From NCBI GenBank assembly GCA_964292325.1, contig CAXYVG010000129.1, positions 1 through 8,795 on the forward strand: DNA of 8,795 bases, given 5' to 3'. The position numbers and the translations under genes are program-made. How positions within the stretch are numbered: the stretch's first letter is position 1; each line of letters begins with the position of its first letter. The DNA is from CTSoil-075 sp964292325. Lineage in GTDB: Bacteria; Bacillota; Negativicutes; DSM-13327. Positions 7,028-8,795 of the stretch are shown here, one piece after another. The notes below the pieces were generated by a model. That model had not been told where the DNA came from, did no database searches, and saw nothing but the letters and a program-made list of their open reading frames with translations.

Positions 7028-7885
7028 TTAATCATCATCACCATCGCCGCCAATAAAGCTCCCTAGGCCGCCAAGTAGGGTTCCGCCTAACACAGATTTA
7101 CCTAATACGCTTCCTTCTTCTCTAGAACCGCCTTGTCTTGGTGCAGCGGCCAGCATGCGGCCTGCTAATCGAGAGAATGGAAGAGACTGTAGCCATATCT
7201 TGCCTGGGCCCTGTAAAGTAGCAAAAAATAACCCTTCGCCACCGAATAAGGCAGTTTTAATATTACCGGCTTGTTGGATATCAAATTGTACACTAGGCTC
7301 AAAGGCTACAATGCAGCCTGTATCCACATGCAGTACTTCACCGGGCTTAAGCTGGCCTTCTACGATAGTTCCTCCAGCATGCATAAATGCCAAACCATCG
7401 CCTTCTAGTTTCTGCATAATAAATCCTTCGCCGCCGAATAAGCCAGTCATGATTTTACGCTGAAAATAGATACCAACAGAAACGCCTTTGGCAGCACACA
7501 GGAAACTATCTTTTTGACAAATAATTGTACCCCCCACTTGAGGCAGAGAGACAGGAATAATATTCCCTGGAAAAGGAGCGGCAAAAGCTGCTTTGGCTTT
7601 ATCATGACCGTTATTCATAAAGACGGTCATAAATAAGTTTTCTCCAGTCAGCAAGCGTTTGCCAGCTCCCATTAATTTTCCCAAAAAACCTTCTTGGTTG
7701 CTTTTTACTGAGCCATCACCAAAAATGGTATTCATATCTATTATACTATCTTTGTACATCATGGCCCCGGCTTCTGCAATAACACTTTCTCCCGGATCAA
7801 GCTCTACTTCTACAAACTGCATTTCAGCACCAACAATCGTATAATCAATTTCATCAGCGTTCCGGTTGTTAATATCCCAGCTCAT
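7028..7885 (-). CDS. AIM24/TIGR00266-family protein
   Basis: The product is 285 residues from the ATG at 7885 (MSWDINNRN), chosen because GAGGTG at 7898-7893 precedes it by 7 bases; the upstream in-frame ATGs at 7906 and 7900 overlap or precede that site and have none. The family pattern is clear: YTIVGAEMQFVEVELDPGES (15-34), AEAGAMMY (37-44), and two beta-repeat motifs LFGGEG (149-154 and 213-218), each followed by a Gly-containing turn. The C-terminus (252-285) is Gly-rich, with GGTLLGGLGSFIGG and an acidic end, DGDDD. No signal peptide is seen. Proteins of this family are widespread beta-rich bacterial proteins related in fold to yeast mitochondrial Aim24; their biochemical role is unknown. 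The gene is monocistronic here and flanked on both sides by copies of the same palindrome. Confidence 0.9.
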   Translation of the reverse strand: MSWDINNRNADEIDYTIVGAEMQFVEVELDPGESVIAEAGAMMYKDSIIDMNTIFGDGSVKSNQEGFLGKLMGAGKRLLTGENLFMTVFMNNGHDKAKAAFAAPFPGNIIPVSLPQVGGTIICQKDSFLCAAKGVSVGIYFQRKIMTGLFGGEGFIMQKLEGDGLAFMHAGGTIVEGQLKPGEVLHVDTGCIVAFEPSVQFDIQQAGNIKTALFGGEGLFFATLQGPGKIWLQSLPFSRLAGRMLAAAPRQGGSREEGSVLGKSVLGGTLLGGLGSFIGGDGDDD

Positions 7886-7892
7886 ATTTGTA

Positions 7893-7898
7893 CACCTC
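7893..7898 (-). promoter_or_regulatory. Ribosome binding site fixing the AIM24-like start
   Basis: GAGGTG on the minus strand, 7 bases before the ATG at 7885. It lies inside the longer frame starting at 7906, so the longer start would place the site within the coding region; the 285-residue form is preferred. Confidence 0.7.
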
Positions 7899-7920
7899 AT
7901 TATCATTTATTCTTAAAAAA

Positions 7921-7929
7921 ATAATACCA
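7921..7929 (-). promoter_or_regulatory. Possible extended -10 promoter of the AIM24-like gene
   Basis: The minus strand reads TGGTATTAT, an extended -10 (TGnTATNNT) placed about 36 bases before the start codon. No convincing -35 box is seen at 15-18 bases, which extended -10 promoters can tolerate. Confidence 0.35.
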
Positions 7930-7968
7930 TAATTTATCAATTTTAGATAGTAAGATATAACAGATTAA

Positions 7969-8023
7969 AAAACAGCGGGACAGGTTTTATGTTTTTGAAA
8001 CAACAAACCTGTCCCGCTGTTTT
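7969..8023. repeat. 55-base palindromic repeat, copy 2
   Basis: A perfect 19-bp stem (7969-7987 with 8005-8023) encloses a 17-base loop in which GTTT (7991-7994) can pair with AAAC (7998-8001). It is a direct-orientation copy of 6902-6956 with 53 of 55 bases identical. One of the two changes (C to T at the loop pair) keeps G-U pairing. It lies 84 bases upstream of the AIM24-like gene, where a terminator for that gene is not needed, so it is better read as a repeat element. Confidence 0.85.
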
Positions 8024-8032
8024 CTTGGTATT

Positions 8033-8089
8033 CTTCTACACTGCTGGATAGAAGTTGTACATACGATTCGGTACGGATCGCCTCCACCA
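8033..8089 (+). other. Structured non-coding segment resembling a tmRNA/tRNA 3' end
   Basis: Two small hairpins, CTTCTA/TAGAAG (8033-8038, 8049-8054) and CGATT/GATCG with a 7-base loop (8064-8080), are followed by GCCTCCACCA (8080-8089) and, 21 bases later, a strong terminator. The CCA-ended tail and terminator recall the 3' end of ssrA or a tRNA, and the second hairpin recalls a T-arm. However, the loop CGGTACG lacks the conserved TTCRA and no 5' half is present. It may be a decayed remnant or attachment site, the end of an unknown small RNA, or chance. Confidence 0.2.
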
Positions 8090-8110
8090 TTCAAATCCAG
8101 ATTACTTATG

Positions 8111-8135
8111 AAGCCACGAATTTCGTGGCTTTTTT
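8111..8135 (+). terminator. Intrinsic terminator without an upstream coding gene
   Basis: AAGCCACGA (8111-8119) pairs with TCGTGGCTT (8123-8131) around a three-base loop, and a T run extends through 8135. It is a textbook plus-strand terminator, but no plus-strand ORF lies before it back to trpB's terminator, so it should end an untranslated RNA or be left from a lost gene. From 8136 to 8307 I see no gene, only a short inverted repeat TCAAAAA/TTTTTGA near 8214-8231. Confidence 0.75.
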
Positions 8136-8307
8136 GCTATGTGTGGTTTTAAAATGTCTTAGGTAGCTCCATCAGCTAAAACCAGAATTCTTCTAGCGGT
8201 AGGGAGAAAACGTCAAAAAATACTTTTTGATAAAAAATAGAGGGAGAAAGTATTCGATAACGAAATAGCTAAAGGAGACATGGAAAGGGGGCTTTTTTCT
8301 AAATTTA

Positions 8308-8337
8308 TTACAAGGAATAGGGTAGTCAAGTTATAAA
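8308..8337 (+). promoter_or_regulatory. Probable promoter of the Rpn-family gene
   Basis: TTACAA (8308-8313), an 18-base spacer and TATAAA (8332-8337) form a plausible vegetative promoter. Transcription would begin near 8344, leaving a leader of about 28 bases that contains the ribosome binding site GAGGTG (8360-8365). Confidence 0.45.
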
Positions 8338-8371
8338 ATTAATAATAATAATGTCGCTTGAGGTGTTGATA

Positions 8372-8795
8372 ATGTTTAAAAAATCAAAGGTAACTACACT
8401 AGCAGAGCGAGAACTTGATCCAGAACATTTGCAAGATAAATTATCTCGTCTTGATATCTTGGGAAAAGCCAATGATGGTAGTTTGCTTAATATCGAAGTA
8501 CAAGTTGTTAATGAACGTGATATTGATAAACGTACCTTATACTATTGGGCTAAACTGTATCAAGGTCAATTACAAAGCGGTCAAACTTATAAAGAACTTT
8601 GTCGTACCGTGACCATCAATGTGTTAGCATTTTCATTTTTACCAGATATCCAAAATCATCATAGTACTTTTGCGTTGTATGATATCAAAACAAGTTATCG
8701 CTTGAATCGTGATATAGAAGTTCATTTTTTAGAACTACCTAAATGGAAATCGCTACATGTCAAACCACAAACACGGTTAGAAAAATGGTTAGCAT
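8372..8795 (+). CDS. Rpn/PD-(D/E)XK nuclease-family transposase, N-terminally short, 3'-partial
   Basis: The reading frame gives 141 residues to the window edge. The ATG at 8372 has GAGGTG 6 bases upstream; an in-frame ATG at 8351 has no good site. Residues 14-48 (ELDPEHLQDKLSRLDI..., LLNIEVQVVNERD) and 53-64 (KRTLYYWAKLYQ) are hallmarks of the Rpn/TIGR01784 group. The likely nuclease core residues are Asp28 and the ExQ pair Glu42/Gln44. HFLELPKW (118-125) is also typical. These proteins promote DNA cleavage and RecA-independent recombination or gene mobility. Family members normally carry about 50 further N-terminal residues with a DFVFK..FG-type motif and a FLN motif; none of that is found in any frame between 8136 and 8371. 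The protein is therefore a natural short form or a truncated copy. The C-terminus lies beyond the window. Confidence 0.85.
   Translation, partial: MFKKSKVTTLAERELDPEHLQDKLSRLDILGKANDGSLLNIEVQVVNERDIDKRTLYYWAKLYQGQLQSGQTYKELCRTVTINVLAFSFLPDIQNHHSTFALYDIKTSYRLNRDIEVHFLELPKWKSLHVKPQTRLEKWLA

Noticed and set aside
7886..7906. Upstream ATGs (7906, 7900) as the AIM24-like start
   Set aside because: The only good ribosome binding site, GAGGTG at 7898-7893, is correctly spaced for the ATG at 7885 and would lie inside the longer reading frames.
8033..8135. A complete tmRNA or tRNA gene
   Set aside because: No 5' acceptor half, no tag reading frame and no canonical T-loop sequence could be found; only the CCA-like tail and terminator resemble one.
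8280..8336. Tiny plus-strand frame MERGLFSKFITRNRVVKL after AAAGGAG
   Set aside because: The gap from the AGGAG to the ATG is only two bases, the product is 18 residues, and it overlaps the likely promoter of the next gene.
1..8795. CRISPR array, rRNA, intact tRNA or insertion-sequence transposase with terminal repeats
   Set aside because: No regularly spaced direct repeats, rRNA-like or cloverleaf sequence was seen. The only recurrent elements are the two palindromes and short hairpins.

Overview
The window looks like part of a low-GC Firmicutes-type chromosome. A member of the Negativicutes, such as the Pelosinus/Sporomusa group, is my best guess. The evidence is the AT-rich sequence, strong AGGAGG-type ribosome binding sites, a tryptophan T-box leader, U-tailed intrinsic terminators and an Rpn/PD-(D/E)XK transposase-type gene. 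The taxon is an inference; no rRNA or marker gene is present.

Layout. (1) Positions 1-4630 hold the 3' end of a BREX type 1 phage-defence operon on the + strand: the C-terminal ~832 residues of the phosphatase-fold protein PglZ, then brxL 12 bases later, then a hairpin terminator. The upstream BREX genes (brxA, brxB, brxC, pglX) would lie outside the window. (2) Positions 4707-4820 carry a decayed C-terminal fragment of an aldo/keto reductase, which suggests the BREX island sits at a rearranged chromosomal boundary. (3) Positions 4829-6631 form a compact biosynthetic unit: a sigma-A-like promoter, a T-box riboswitch with a UGG (Trp) specifier, its terminator, a further long hairpin, a stand-alone trpB and a terminator. 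No trpA follows. (4) Positions 6656-8023 contain two minus-strand genes: a 52-residue hydrophilic small protein with a perfect ribosome binding site, and a 285-residue AIM24/TIGR00266-family protein. The latter is bracketed by two nearly identical 55-base palindromes. (5) Positions 8024-8371 are non-coding: a structured segment ending in GCCTCCACCA and a strong terminator, then about 170 bases with no clear feature and a probable promoter. (6) From 8372 to the window end runs a Rpn/PD-(D/E)XK nuclease-family transposase gene. It appears to lack the family's usual N-terminal ~50 residues and is cut by the window edge.

How the parts work together. PglZ and BrxL act in one defence system: in BREX the host DNA is marked by PglX methylation, and incoming phage DNA is blocked by the complex, with BrxL as an ATP-dependent DNA-binding ring. 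The trpB unit is independent and should be switched on when uncharged tRNA-Trp accumulates. The AIM24-like and small-protein genes have no evident link to either. The accessory features (BREX end, gene remnant, palindromes, Rpn gene) give the window the look of a plastic chromosomal region. The main system, BREX, is already known; I did not find a convincing new multi-gene system.
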